Shown piece by piece: positions 53,364-62,402 of a stretch of 64,000 nucleotides of DNA. The DNA comes from Bacillus cereus group sp. RP43 (GTDB lineage: Bacteria; Bacillota; Bacilli; Bacillales; Bacillaceae_G): assembly GCF_040459645.1 (NCBI RefSeq), contig NZ_JARVHQ010000001.1, positions 186,001 to 250,000 of the forward strand, given 5' to 3'. The notes under the pieces were generated by a model, which saw only the letters and a list, made by a program, of their open reading frames with translations, ran no database searches and was not told the DNA's origin. Numbering within the stretch: position 1 is the stretch's first letter; the number at the start of each line of letters is the position of its first letter. The position numbers and the translations under genes were made by a program.

Positions 53364-54530
53364 ATGAAAATTACAATAGCTGGAACAGGATATGTTGGTT
53401 TATCTAATGCAATTTTATTAGCTCAACATAATGAAGTAATAGCACTTGATATTATTGAAGAAAAAGTGGATATGATTAATAATAGAAAGTCCCCTATTAT
53501 AGATACTGAAATTGAAGAATTTCTAGCAACAAGAGAACTTAATTTAATAGCTACTACCGATAATTATAAGGCATTTAAGGATGCAGAATATGTGATTATT
53601 GCAACACCGACGAATTATGATCCAGATAAAAATTATTTTAATACAAGAACTGTTGAAGCTGTAATTGCTAATGTTTTATCTATCAACCCAGAGGCTATAA
53701 TGGTAGTAAAATCAACAGTTCCAGTAGGTTATGTAGAGAAAATAAAGGAGAAATTTGAAACGGATAATATTATTTTCTCACCAGAATTTTTAAGAGAAGG
53801 TAAAGCTTTATATGATAACCTATATCCGTCTCGTATAATTGTAGGTGAAAAATCTGATAGAGCAAAAGTATTTGCTGAACTATTAGTTCAAGGTGCAGTT
53901 AAAAAAGATATATCAGTATTATTTACAAATTCGACTGAAGCTGAAGCTATTAAATTATTTGCCAATACATACTTAGCTATGAGGGTAGCCTTTTTTAATG
54001 AACTAGATTCGTATGCAGAAGTACGAGAACTGGATACAAAACAAATTATTGATGGAGTTGGATTGGATCCAAGAATTGGTGAGCATTATAATAACCCATC
54101 TTTTGGCTATGGTGGCTATTGTTTACCTAAAGATACAAAACAATTATTGGCAAATTATGCAGACGTTCCTAATAATATAATGACAGCAATTGTGGATGCA
54201 AATAGAACGAGAAAAGATCACATTGCAGAAATGATTATAAAGAGAAATCCTAAAATTGTTGGTATTTATAGGTTAACTATGAAAATGGATTCAGATAATT
54301 TTAGACAATCAGCTATTCAAGGAGTTATGAAGCGCATTAAAGCAAAAGGGATTGAAGTTGTTGTATATGAACCATCTCTCTGTGAAGAGACATTTTATAA
54401 TTCAAAAGTAATTACTAATTTTGAAGAATTTAAAAAAATCAGTGATGTGGTTGTGGCTAATAGGTTAACCAGTGAATTATATGATATAGAAGATAAGGTT
54501 TATACAAGAGACTTATTTAGTAGAGATTAA
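53364..54530 (+). CDS. ugd: UDP-glucose 6-dehydrogenase
   Basis: The enzyme oxidises UDP-glucose to UDP-glucuronate with two NAD. The 388 residues begin with [16 protein letters not shown] and contain [15 protein letters not shown], and the catalytic cysteine in [14 protein letters not shown] (about residue 252). It is the short form of the family. With galU at the other end it supplies glucuronate for the polymer. It is followed by a terminator-like hairpin. Confidence 0.93.
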   Translation: MKITIAGTGYVGLSNAILLAQHNEVIALDIIEEKVDMINNRKSPIIDTEIEEFLATRELNLIATTDNYKAFKDAEYVIIATPTNYDPDKNYFNTRTVEAVIANVLSINPEAIMVVKSTVPVGYVEKIKEKFETDNIIFSPEFLREGKALYDNLYPSRIIVGEKSDRAKVFAELLVQGAVKKDISVLFTNSTEAEAIKLFANTYLAMRVAFFNELDSYAEVRELDTKQIIDGVGLDPRIGEHYNNPSFGYGGYCLPKDTKQLLANYADVPNNIMTAIVDANRTRKDHIAEMIIKRNPKIVGIYRLTMKMDSDNFRQSAIQGVMKRIKAKGIEVVVYEPSLCEETFYNSKVITNFEEFKKISDVVVANRLTSELYDIEDKVYTRDLFSRD

Positions 54531-54843
54531 AAGGTATATGTGATTTTAATTATACATTAAAAATAAGATCGGAATTTATAGGTAGATAAGGATCCATTAA
54601 AAATGAGATAACATTTTTATGTGTTACCTCGTTTTTAAATTTCTAAATTATATTTTTGAGGAATCGACCTAAACCATTTGTTAAAGGAATGTAGGTAATA
54701 TAGCTGTATTTGGGAAAATATATATGATGAATTAATATAGTGATGGTGGAAGTTGACTAGTTAAAGAAAATAAGATACTTTAATTGAAGAATTATATTCC
54801 TAGAAAATCTATTAAGAATGGTTGAAGGAAGAAGGGTATATTA
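54531..54843 (+). terminator. Gap after the exopolysaccharide operon, with an imperfect terminator
   Basis: AAAAATGAGATAACA (54599-54613) pairs imperfectly with TGTTACCTCGTTTTT (54622-54636), with one mismatch and one G-T pair. No gene is visible in the gap. The bases before the next gene are A+T-rich and should hold its promoter, but I found no clear hexamers; AGAAGGG serves as its ribosome site. Confidence 0.6.
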
Positions 54844-55752
54844 ATGAAAAAGAAAATCCTATTTTGGATATTAGGAATCATAGGAGTATTAATTATAGGT
54901 GGAGGAGTCTACGCTTATAATATATATTCTTCTGTTTCAAAAACATTAGATGAGGTTCATAAGCCATTAAAACGTGATGAAAATAATAAACAAGAAGAAA
55001 AAATTAATAAATCTGAGCCTGTTTCTATCTTATTATTAGGAGCGGATGAACGCGGTGAAGACAAAGGCCGTTCAGATTCTTTAATGGTCATCACGTTAAA
55101 TCCTAAAAATAATTCAATGAAGACTGTAAGCATTCCTCGTGATACATATACAGAAATCGTTGGAAAAGGGAAAAGCGATAAAATCAACCATGCTTATGCA
55201 TTTGGTGGCGTAGATATGTCTGTAGCGACAGTAGAAAAGTTCTTAAATATTCCTATCAATTACTATGTTGAAGTCAACATGGAAGGTTTTAAAGATATTG
55301 TTGATGCGGTCGGTGGCGTGGATGTTAATAATGATTTAGAATTCACGCAAGATAATCATCATTTTGCCAAAGGTAATATACATTTAACAGGTGATGAGGC
55401 TTTAGCATATACGCGTATGCGAAAAGCAGACCCACGCGGTGACTTCGGTCGTCAAATGCGTCAACGTCAAGTAATGCAAGCTGTTATTAAGAAAGGCGCA
55501 AGCTTCTCTTCTTTATCAAGTTATGGTGATGTGTTAACAGCGATTCAAAAGAATGTAAAAACAAACTTAACGCAAGATCAAATGTTTGATATGCAAAAAA
55601 ATTATAAAAATTGTCTGCAGAACAGTGAAGATATTCAAATCCCAGGTGACGGTCACAAAGCCGCTGATGGTATTTGGTACTACTATGTTCCAGATGCAGC
55701 AAAACAAGATTTAACGAATAAGTTAAGAGCACACCTTGAAGTGACTAAGTAA
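54844..55752 (+). CDS. LytR-CpsA-Psr (LCP) family glycopolymer transferase
   Basis: LCP enzymes attach teichoic acid or capsule chains to peptidoglycan from a lipid carrier. The 302 residues have one N-terminal membrane helix (about 5-27). The domain has LLLGADERGEDKGRSDSLMVITLN, SIPRDTYTEI, the INHAYAFGG region, DAVGGVDV and EALAYTRMRKADPRGDFGRQMRQRQV, in which the polyprenyl-phosphate-binding arginines are conserved. Its location suggests that it anchors the polymer made by the preceding locus. Confidence 0.92.
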   Translation: MKKKILFWILGIIGVLIIGGGVYAYNIYSSVSKTLDEVHKPLKRDENNKQEEKINKSEPVSILLLGADERGEDKGRSDSLMVITLNPKNNSMKTVSIPRDTYTEIVGKGKSDKINHAYAFGGVDMSVATVEKFLNIPINYYVEVNMEGFKDIVDAVGGVDVNNDLEFTQDNHHFAKGNIHLTGDEALAYTRMRKADPRGDFGRQMRQRQVMQAVIKKGASFSSLSSYGDVLTAIQKNVKTNLTQDQMFDMQKNYKNCLQNSEDIQIPGDGHKAADGIWYYYVPDAAKQDLTNKLRAHLEVTK

Positions 55753-55761
55753 TATGTATTG

Positions 55762-55797
55762 AACCCAACTCCTTTGGAAGGAGTTGGGTTTATTTTT
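55762..55797 (+). terminator. Terminator after the LCP gene
   Basis: AACCCAACTCCTT, three bases, AAGGAGTTGGGTT, then TATTTTT: a perfect 13 bp stem. Confidence 0.93.
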
Positions 55798-55851
55798 GCG
55801 TAGGTTTATATTAGTATTATATATTGTGAGATTAATAGATGAGGTGAATCG

Positions 55852-56694
55852 ATGAATAAGAAAGCAGTACTTGTCCTATTTATTTTTGTATTGTTTATTG
55901 CTTCGGTTGTGAGCGGTAAACTATATTGGAATAAGAAGATTGCGAATGCAACGGGACAGACAAGTGAAGTAACGAAAACAAAGGCTGAAGTGAAAGATAG
56001 CGGAGCGAAGAAGGAAGAGAAAAAAGAAGAGAAAAAAGAAGAGAAAAAACAAGATGCAAAGTCATCTTTTAATGAAGCATACGCAAAGAACTTGCCAAAT
56101 GCAGTGAAAGAGAAGTTAAAGAAAGCTGCTCAGGATAAAAAGGCAGTAAATCTTGTTATTGTTGGTGATGAAGCTTCTTCATCTGAAAAAGATGCTTGGG
56201 TAGCTAAGTTCACTGCTAATTTAGAGGCTTCTTACGGTAAAGGTTTATGGAATGTGACGGTAAAGGAATATAAGGGTGAAAGTACAGAGGAGTTAATCGC
56301 GAATAAACGTGATAAAGAGATTGCGAAAGACAATCCAGATGTAATTTTATTTGAACCACCATTTATTACTGATAACGGGAAAACTGGTAATGGAAATTCT
56401 GTAGCAAATACACAGAAGTTTGTTCAAGCACTTTCTACTAGTGCAAAAGGCGCTACAATTATGATTCAACCATCAAACCCGGTGTATGGTGCGAAGAATT
56501 ATCCGAAAGCGATTGAAGCATTAAAACAATTTGCGACGCAAAATGGTTATACATATGTTGATCATTGGGGAGCATGGCCTGATGCAACAACGAAAGCAAT
56601 TTTACCGTACTTACAAACAGAGTTCGGTTTCCCAAGTGCTAAGGGACATGAAGTTTGGGCACAATATGTAACGGATTATTTTGTGGCTAAATAA
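55852..56694 (+). CDS. Exported SGNH/GDSL-hydrolase-like protein
   Basis: The 280 residues have an N-terminal signal anchor (about 5-22), a charged linker with three KKEE repeats, and a domain from about residue 75. That domain starts VNLVIVGDEASSSEKDAW and ends DHWGAWPD and FPSAKGHEVWAQYV. The layout matches SGNH esterases, but the block I position reads GDEAS: if aligned on GDS, the nucleophile serine is replaced by E107. Serines follow closely, so activity cannot be judged. It might modify the surface polymer. It is a single-gene unit. Confidence 0.7.
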   Translation: MNKKAVLVLFIFVLFIASVVSGKLYWNKKIANATGQTSEVTKTKAEVKDSGAKKEEKKEEKKEEKKQDAKSSFNEAYAKNLPNAVKEKLKKAAQDKKAVNLVIVGDEASSSEKDAWVAKFTANLEASYGKGLWNVTVKEYKGESTEELIANKRDKEIAKDNPDVILFEPPFITDNGKTGNGNSVANTQKFVQALSTSAKGATIMIQPSNPVYGAKNYPKAIEALKQFATQNGYTYVDHWGAWPDATTKAILPYLQTEFGFPSAKGHEVWAQYVTDYFVAK

Positions 56695-56701
56695 TAAATG
56701 G

Positions 56702-56749
56702 GAGAGGGTATCGTCGACAAAATATGTTCGACAATACCCTCTCTTTTTT
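56702..56749 (+). terminator. Terminator after the SGNH-like gene
   Basis: AGAGGGTATCGTCGA pairs with TCGACAATACCCTCT, with one mismatch, followed by seven T. Confidence 0.92.
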
Positions 56750-56806
56750 TGTCTTATTTTTGCTATACTAAACTGTACTATAATACAGGATGGAAGGAGG
56801 AGAATG

Positions 56807-57478
56807 ATGAAAATACTTGTAGTAGATGATGAATCGAGTATTCGTAATTTGATTCGGATGCAGTTAGAGATGGAAGGGTATGAAGTATTGACGGCGGCTG
56901 ATGGGAGAGAAGCTTTAGAGAGATGGAATGAGCAGCCGGATGTACTTATTTTAGATGTGATGCTTCCTGATACGGATGGGTACGAGTTATTACGTTTATT
57001 CAGGGAGAAGGAGCGTGATATTCCGGTGCTTATGCTGACAGCGAAGAGTCAGATGAATGATAAGTTACTCGGTCTTCAGCTTGGAGCTGATGATTATGTG
57101 ACGAAGCCTTTTAATTATGCGGAGCTCATTCTTCGTGTGAAAAATATGAGTCGGCGTGTGAAGAAGGCGGAAGTAACTGTAAGTCATGAAGTAATTCGCG
57201 CAGGTGACTTACTGATTTGTCCTAAAGAACGAAAGCTTCATGTGAGTGGGCAGGAGATTCAGTTAACGTACCGAGAGTTTAATTTATGTCAGTTGTTTGT
57301 TTCGAATCCGCAGCGTGTGTTCATGAGGGATGAGCTACTTGAGAAGGTATGGGGGTTTGAGTATATCGGAAATACGAGAGCGGTTGATATTATGGTGCAA
57401 AGGCTTCGAAAGAAACTAGGGAATAGTGGGGAGTATATTAAGACAATTTATGGTGTGGGGTATAAGCTTGATTGCTAA
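56807..57478 (+). CDS. OmpR-family response regulator
   Basis: The 223 residues have a receiver domain with VVDDESS, phosphate acceptor D50 in LILDVMLPD and K100 in DDYVTKPF. A winged-helix domain follows (LTYREFNLCQLFVSNPQRVF, RAVDIMVQRLRKKLG, IKTIYGVGYKL). The open frame extends upstream, but AAGGAGG (56794-56800) points to the double ATG at 56804/56807; the second has the better spacing. TATAAT at 56779-56784 may be the -10 box. It heads a five-gene cluster for organophosphate uptake. Confidence 0.93.
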   Translation: MKILVVDDESSIRNLIRMQLEMEGYEVLTAADGREALERWNEQPDVLILDVMLPDTDGYELLRLFREKERDIPVLMLTAKSQMNDKLLGLQLGADDYVTKPFNYAELILRVKNMSRRVKKAEVTVSHEVIRAGDLLICPKERKLHVSGQEIQLTYREFNLCQLFVSNPQRVFMRDELLEKVWGFEYIGNTRAVDIMVQRLRKKLGNSGEYIKTIYGVGYKLDC

Positions 57479-57489
57479 AAGGTGATGAT

Positions 57490-58920
57490 ATGTCTTTAAA
57501 ACGAAATATGGTGTTTGGAATAGTTGGATTGTTGATTCCAATTCTTGTTCTTTTGTATGCGGTTGTTTATATTGCATTGGAGAAGAATGTGTATCATAAT
57601 GCAGCGGATTCCTTAGAAAAGTTAAGTGTGGAAGCACAAATTTATACGATGAATTATTTAGAGAAGGAAGCAGAAGTGGAGACGCTAGGTCCTAATTCGC
57701 TTTTAATTGCTTCGTATTTAGCGAAGCGAATGGATGTCCGGGTGCAGATGATTGGGAAGAATGGAGATGTTGTTGCAGATACACAAAAAGGGGCATTACT
57801 TCATCGGAATATCGATATTGAGAGTTCTTTGAAGGGAAAGAAATCTTATGTTTTCGAGGAGGGAGATCCAGCTCCAATTCTTTTGTTTTCAAGCCCGGTT
57901 TATTATGGAAACGATGTCATCGGAAGTATTCGTTTTATAAATGAGTTAACGGATGAGAAGGAAGTTTTAACAAATGTAAGTTGGACGTTTTTAATGACTT
58001 CTCTTTGTTTAGTAGCTGCTGGTATTTTCTTTGCGATTCGTTTGGCGAAGTCTCTTCATAAACCAATTGATCAGTTAAGGCAAATGGCGCATCGGCTTGC
58101 GAATGGGGATTATGAAAGTAAGATTGAGCTGAATGAGTATGTGGAGATTGCGCAGCTTTCAGCGTCCTTTAATGCGATGGCTGATGGGATTGAACTGCAT
58201 ATTAAGCAGTTGAAGGAAGAGAAAGAGAAACAGAAAGATTTCTTGGACCGTATTACGCATGAGCTGAAAACACCGCTTACGGCAATTATCGGTTATGTGG
58301 ATTTAATTCCGAAGTTACAATCGAAGGAAGATGTGCAGGAGAGCCTTCGTTATGTGTCTGTAGAAAGTGAGCGTCTATTATCACTTGTAGAGGAATTACT
58401 TAAGTCTTCAAAGTACGGGAAGAGTACGTTTGAAGTGTCGCCTACAGTCGTGAATATTAAAGAATTGGCAGAAGAAGCAATTTCGATTGTGAAACTTAGA
58501 TTGCAGCAGTTTGAAATTGAAGTTATGAATGAGTTAACGGAAGTACACGTCGTTGCGGATTTTGATAAGACGAAGCAAATTTTCTTGAATGTGCTTGATA
58601 ATGCGATTAAATATAGTGATGCTACGCAAGTTCGTATGAATGTAATTATAAATGAGCAGGAAGCAAAGGTTTTTGTTCATGATGATGGTATTGGTATGGA
58701 TGAAGGTGTGCTTGCAGAATGGAATGAGTCTCCGGAAGGTAAGGTGCTTCCTTCTAGTTACGGTAATGGCTATGGCTTATACATTTGTCAGGAGATTATG
58801 AAGAAGCAAGGCGGAAGTATGCGAATTGAGAGTAGTGAAGAGATGGGAACTACAATATGTATTACATTTTTACTTCCGAGACGGATGGAAGACATAAAAA
58901 ACTTGAAAGCGGTTAAATGA
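57490..58920 (+). CDS. Sensor histidine kinase
   Basis: The 476 residues have two membrane helices (about 8-30 and 162-182) around an extracytoplasmic sensor of about 130 residues. HAMP follows (KPIDQLRQMAHRLANGDYES), then the dimerisation helix with H257 in RITHELKTPLTAI. The catalytic domain has NVLDNAIKYSD, DDGIGMDEG and GYGLYICQEIM. AGGTGA and ATG 57490 are preferred over an earlier TTG inside the regulator gene. It is the cognate partner of the preceding regulator. Confidence 0.93.
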   Translation: MSLKRNMVFGIVGLLIPILVLLYAVVYIALEKNVYHNAADSLEKLSVEAQIYTMNYLEKEAEVETLGPNSLLIASYLAKRMDVRVQMIGKNGDVVADTQKGALLHRNIDIESSLKGKKSYVFEEGDPAPILLFSSPVYYGNDVIGSIRFINELTDEKEVLTNVSWTFLMTSLCLVAAGIFFAIRLAKSLHKPIDQLRQMAHRLANGDYESKIELNEYVEIAQLSASFNAMADGIELHIKQLKEEKEKQKDFLDRITHELKTPLTAIIGYVDLIPKLQSKEDVQESLRYVSVESERLLSLVEELLKSSKYGKSTFEVSPTVVNIKELAEEAISIVKLRLQQFEIEVMNELTEVHVVADFDKTKQIFLNVLDNAIKYSDATQVRMNVIINEQEAKVFVHDDGIGMDEGVLAEWNESPEGKVLPSSYGNGYGLYICQEIMKKQGGSMRIESSEEMGTTICITFLLPRRMEDIKNLKAVK

Positions 58921-58986
58921 TACATTTATGAAACAATTATGCGGTATTTTCGAAACAACGTTTTTTTATCTTGGAGGTAGGCAGAA

Positions 58987-59769
58987 ATGAAAAGGCTATC
59001 ATTTCAAATTCTTATGTTTGTCTTTTGTATGATCGTTTCTCTTATTTTGTTTTATGTTATTGAGAAGCAAATATATAATCGAATCACAATTGTGGATGAC
59101 AAACAAGCCGTTTTACAAAGAGTGAATGAATCCCTTCCTACTGAAGTGAAAGTAAGGCATGAGAAGTGGGGAGAAATTGTTGTAACGGATGAAGTTCGTT
59201 TGCATACGATTGTTTCATTCTTTGACCGAATTCGAATAGAGCCGAGAGAAGCTAAGAATCAAGAACAAGTATTTACTGGAGAAGTAACGTACTTGAATGG
59301 ACATAAACGTACTTTTGCAGTAGGTGACTTGTTCCAGTATGAGGCGAACGTATACGGGAAGAATGGTACGGATCCGATGATCTCAGCATTGCAAACGTAT
59401 TTGTTAAGTCTGTATTATACACCAGAGCGCATTAGTAATTTCTTTGCAGAGGCAAAGGAAGTTGTAGTGAGGCAAGGGGATGTAATACGTACTATAGATC
59501 TTACGCACATACTTGATTCTATTCGATACGCAAAGCAAATTACAGATTACGGCGAAATTCAGAAATTATTACAATCACAGAGTGAACCAATTGCTTATAT
59601 TACCGCTTATAAAACAGGTAAGCGTGTAAAGAATGAGCGAGAGGATATTCTAACTATTTCTGTGTATCCATCGTACTTTGTTGTGCAATATCTCGGTGAT
59701 AATAACGGGAATGTCATGTATATGAAGGGCTCCCTAGCAGAGTTATTTGTAAAGGAGAGTGTGTCATGA
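58987..59769 (+). CDS. DUF3919 family membrane-anchored protein
   Basis: The 260 residues have one N-terminal membrane segment (FQILMFVFCMIVSLILFYVI) and a long extracytoplasmic domain without known catalytic motifs. I recall the family as DUF3919. It is placed between the kinase and a solute-binding protein and overlaps the latter by four bases. This suggests that it helps sense the substrate or relays the signal from the binding protein to the kinase; that role is inferred only from position. Confidence 0.65.
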   Translation: MKRLSFQILMFVFCMIVSLILFYVIEKQIYNRITIVDDKQAVLQRVNESLPTEVKVRHEKWGEIVVTDEVRLHTIVSFFDRIRIEPREAKNQEQVFTGEVTYLNGHKRTFAVGDLFQYEANVYGKNGTDPMISALQTYLLSLYYTPERISNFFAEAKEVVVRQGDVIRTIDLTHILDSIRYAKQITDYGEIQKLLQSQSEPIAYITAYKTGKRVKNEREDILTISVYPSYFVVQYLGDNNGNVMYMKGSLAELFVKESVS

Positions 59770-60800
59770 GAAAGATAGCCTTTTTCTTCTTTTTGCTAGT
59801 AATCGGAGGAGCGATGTCTAGTTGCTCTCGAGATACAACCTCTATTAAATATAATAAAAGTGGTCTCCCTATTTTGGATGATCGTCATCTCGTTGCGTAT
59901 GTAGCAGCCCGCGAGGAAGTTGGTGAAGCTTTGCTTTCGTCATTTTGTAAACAACGCGGGTGTACATATGAATTTATTCGCCTATCGACAGAAGAACTTC
60001 TTCGGAGAGTTGAAGAGGAAGCTGGAAATCCGAAGGCGGATATTATTATTGGCGGTACAGTAGATGCGCATCAAATGATGAAGCAAAAGAACCTTTCTAT
60101 TCCAGTTATGAGCCAGCATGCGAATCGTATTTCAAAGACTGTTAAAGATAAAGATGGTTATTGGTACGGTTATGAAGTGGAGAAACTGGCAATTGCAATT
60201 AATAAAGAGCGGTGGAATGAAGAAATAGCGCCGCTCGGTCTTCCATATCCATCAAGGTGGCAAGATTTATTAGATCCGGTATATACCGGTAAGATTGCAA
60301 TGCCTGATCCAAATGTTTCCGGCACAGCATATACTTTGTTTCAATCACTTATTGATACTTTAGGTGAAGAAGAAGCGAAAGAGTATGTTAAGAATCTGGC
60401 AAGGCAAGTTGGTGAAGTAACGGTGAATGGTTATATGCCTGCAGAACTGGTTGCGAGCGGTGAATATATGATAGGCATCAATTTTGCGGGAGATCAGAGA
60501 ATGCTTCAGAAACAAGGCTTTCCTATTTTAAGTAACGAACCTGAGCAAACAGGTTTGTCTGTCAATGCGATTTCAAAACTAAAACGTGCACCGAGTGGTA
60601 TTATTGCGGATTTATTTATTGATTATTGCTTATCAGAAGAAGCGGGTCACATTTTAGAAAAAGTTTCGTTTGGCGTACCAACGATGTTTGCGAAGAATGA
60701 GAAAGAAATAGAAGGACAGCCGGTTAGAAGGACGAACCAAAATATATCAAATAGTGGAATAATCGAGATATGGAATAGACAGCGTCTCTCTCAAAAGTGA
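59766..60800 (+). CDS. Solute-binding lipoprotein, PgtC-like
   Basis: The 344 residues start with a short signal and a lipobox-like AMSSC at residue 19, followed by a periplasmic-binding-protein type II fold: ADIIIGGTVDAHQMM, YGYEVEKLAIAIN, the WQDLLDPVYTGKIAMPDPNVSGTAY region and LSEEAGHI. Iron and polyamine binding proteins share this shape. There is no ABC permease nearby; instead a sugar-phosphate antiporter follows. So it probably serves as a ligand sensor for the two-component system, as PgtC does in enteric bacteria. Confidence 0.8.
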   Translation: MRKIAFFFFLLVIGGAMSSCSRDTTSIKYNKSGLPILDDRHLVAYVAAREEVGEALLSSFCKQRGCTYEFIRLSTEELLRRVEEEAGNPKADIIIGGTVDAHQMMKQKNLSIPVMSQHANRISKTVKDKDGYWYGYEVEKLAIAINKERWNEEIAPLGLPYPSRWQDLLDPVYTGKIAMPDPNVSGTAYTLFQSLIDTLGEEEAKEYVKNLARQVGEVTVNGYMPAELVASGEYMIGINFAGDQRMLQKQGFPILSNEPEQTGLSVNAISKLKRAPSGIIADLFIDYCLSEEAGHILEKVSFGVPTMFAKNEKEIEGQPVRRTNQNISNSGIIEIWNRQRLSQK

Positions 60801-60819
60801 GAAAAGGAGACGAGAGTAT

Positions 60820-62154
60820 ATGTTTAAATGGCTTAAGCCAGCACCTGCAATTGAGAGATTACCAGCGGATATGATCGCTAAAGTATATACATTACTGCGT
60901 ATTCGTGTACTAATTGGAATTTCAGTTGGGTATGCTGCTTATTATTTAGTTCGTAGTAACTTTACGTTATCAAGTACGTATTTAGTGCAAGAATATGGTT
61001 TTAGTACAGCTCAAATTGGACTACTAGGTTCGGTAATGGCAATCGTTTATGGATTTAGTAAGTTCTTTATGGGGAATTTATCAGATAAAGCTTTTGCCCA
61101 GCGCTTTATCGCAGTCGGATTATTCTTATCAGGGCTTGTAAATATTTGTTTCGGGTTTGCATCTTCATTTGGAATGATTGTTACATTACTTGTCCTGAAC
61201 GGTATTGTACAAGGTATGGGAGCACCGCCTTGTAGTATCGTTATGACGAAATGGTTCTCGAAGAAAGAACGTGGTACGAAAACAGGTATTTGGAATATTT
61301 CACATAACGTTGGCGGAATGCTTGTGCCACCCCTTGTCGGAATTGGTGTAGGTATTTTCGGTGAAAATCATTGGCAAGGCGGCGTGTTTATTTTCCCAGC
61401 GATTATCGCAATGGTAATTTCAGTTCTTGTTTGGATTAATGCGAAGGATACACCAGAATCTGAAGGTCTTCCTCCAATTGATGAGTATCGTAATGACTAT
61501 GAAAATCTTGAAAAAGCAGATAATGCTAACAAGATGTCACCAAAAGAAATTTTAATGAAATATGTAGTGAAAAATAAGTTCGTTTGGTACTTATGTATTG
61601 CAAATGCATTTGTTTATTTAATTCGTTTCGGTGTTATTAACTGGGTTCCACTTTATTTAACGACGGTTAAAGGTTTTTCAAAAGCAGAAGCACATGCTGC
61701 ATACGCGATTTTTGAAGGTATGGCAATCCCAAGTTCATTAATCGTTGGTCTTTTAAGTGATAAGTTATTTAAAGGAAAACGTATGCCATTATGTATTATG
61801 AGTATGGCCGGAGTTGTTGTTGGTACGGTTGTATATTGGCAAGCATCTAGCGTACTTGTTGTAAGTATTGCAGTTTCTATTATCGGTTGTTTAATTTACG
61901 TACCACAATTCTTAATCGGTTTAAGCGCTATGGAATTAGTACCGAAATTTGCAGTAGGTACGACAGTTGGTATGTGTGGTCTGTTCGGCTATGTAGGAGG
62001 AAGTCTTGTAGCGAACGCAGCAATTGGTATTATTGTTGATCGTTCTGGTTGGGATGGTTGTTTCATCTTACTACTAGCAGGCGGTATTTTATCAACAGTA
62101 TTCTTATTTATCGTTCAGCGTGGACATGAGAGAAAAGGTCCTAAAGTGGCATAA
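60820..62154 (+). CDS. pgtP: Organophosphate:phosphate antiporter, PgtP-like
   Basis: The 444 residues form 12 membrane helices of the major facilitator superfamily. YYLVRSNFTLSSTYLVQEYGFSTAQIG, KFFMGNLSDK and NISHNVGGMLVPPL are characteristic of the GlpT/UhpT/PgtP group. The four upstream genes resemble a sensing set, which favours phosphoglycerate or a related phosphate ester as substrate; glycerol-3-phosphate or hexose phosphate remain possible. AAAGGAG precedes ATG 60820 and a terminator follows. Confidence 0.85.
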   Translation: MFKWLKPAPAIERLPADMIAKVYTLLRIRVLIGISVGYAAYYLVRSNFTLSSTYLVQEYGFSTAQIGLLGSVMAIVYGFSKFFMGNLSDKAFAQRFIAVGLFLSGLVNICFGFASSFGMIVTLLVLNGIVQGMGAPPCSIVMTKWFSKKERGTKTGIWNISHNVGGMLVPPLVGIGVGIFGENHWQGGVFIFPAIIAMVISVLVWINAKDTPESEGLPPIDEYRNDYENLEKADNANKMSPKEILMKYVVKNKFVWYLCIANAFVYLIRFGVINWVPLYLTTVKGFSKAEAHAAYAIFEGMAIPSSLIVGLLSDKLFKGKRMPLCIMSMAGVVVGTVVYWQASSVLVVSIAVSIIGCLIYVPQFLIGLSAMELVPKFAVGTTVGMCGLFGYVGGSLVANAAIGIIVDRSGWDGCFILLLAGGILSTVFLFIVQRGHERKGPKVA

Positions 62155-62163
62155 TAGTTTGTA

Positions 62164-62204
62164 TAAAAAAGCGATCCAATTATTATTTTGGATCGCTTTT
62201 TTTA
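62164..62204 (+). terminator. Terminator after the antiporter gene
   Basis: AAAAAAGCGATCCAA pairs with TTGGATCGCTTTTTT around a short A/T loop, followed by more T. Confidence 0.93.
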
Positions 62205-62292
62205 TATAAGGTAATCTTTCCTTAAAACTATCTTAAAAGATAGGATGTCATATTTCTAATCATTGGTATTTTTGTTACAATATAAATGATTG

Positions 62293-62327
62293 TGTAAAAC
62301 TTTGTAAAATGAGTGTAACAATGTAAG
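62293..62327 (+). promoter_or_regulatory. Phased TGTAA direct repeats upstream of the export operon
   Basis: TGTAAAA occurs at 62293 and 62303, TGTAACA at 62314 and TGTAAG at 62322, about one helical turn apart. TATAAT follows at 62355-62360 and the gene starts at 62403. Such arrays are typical sites for OmpR-type regulators. The cognate regulator is not identified in the window. Confidence 0.4.
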
Positions 62328-62402
62328 TGGAACTCTTATTTTCAGAAAGTTTTATATAATTAAATATCTATTAAACTATAAGATATAAAAAGGAGCGAGA
62401 AT

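Noticed and set aside
56681..56806. Upstream extension of the response regulator
   Set aside because: It runs through the terminator of the previous gene; AAGGAGG before the double ATG defines the start.
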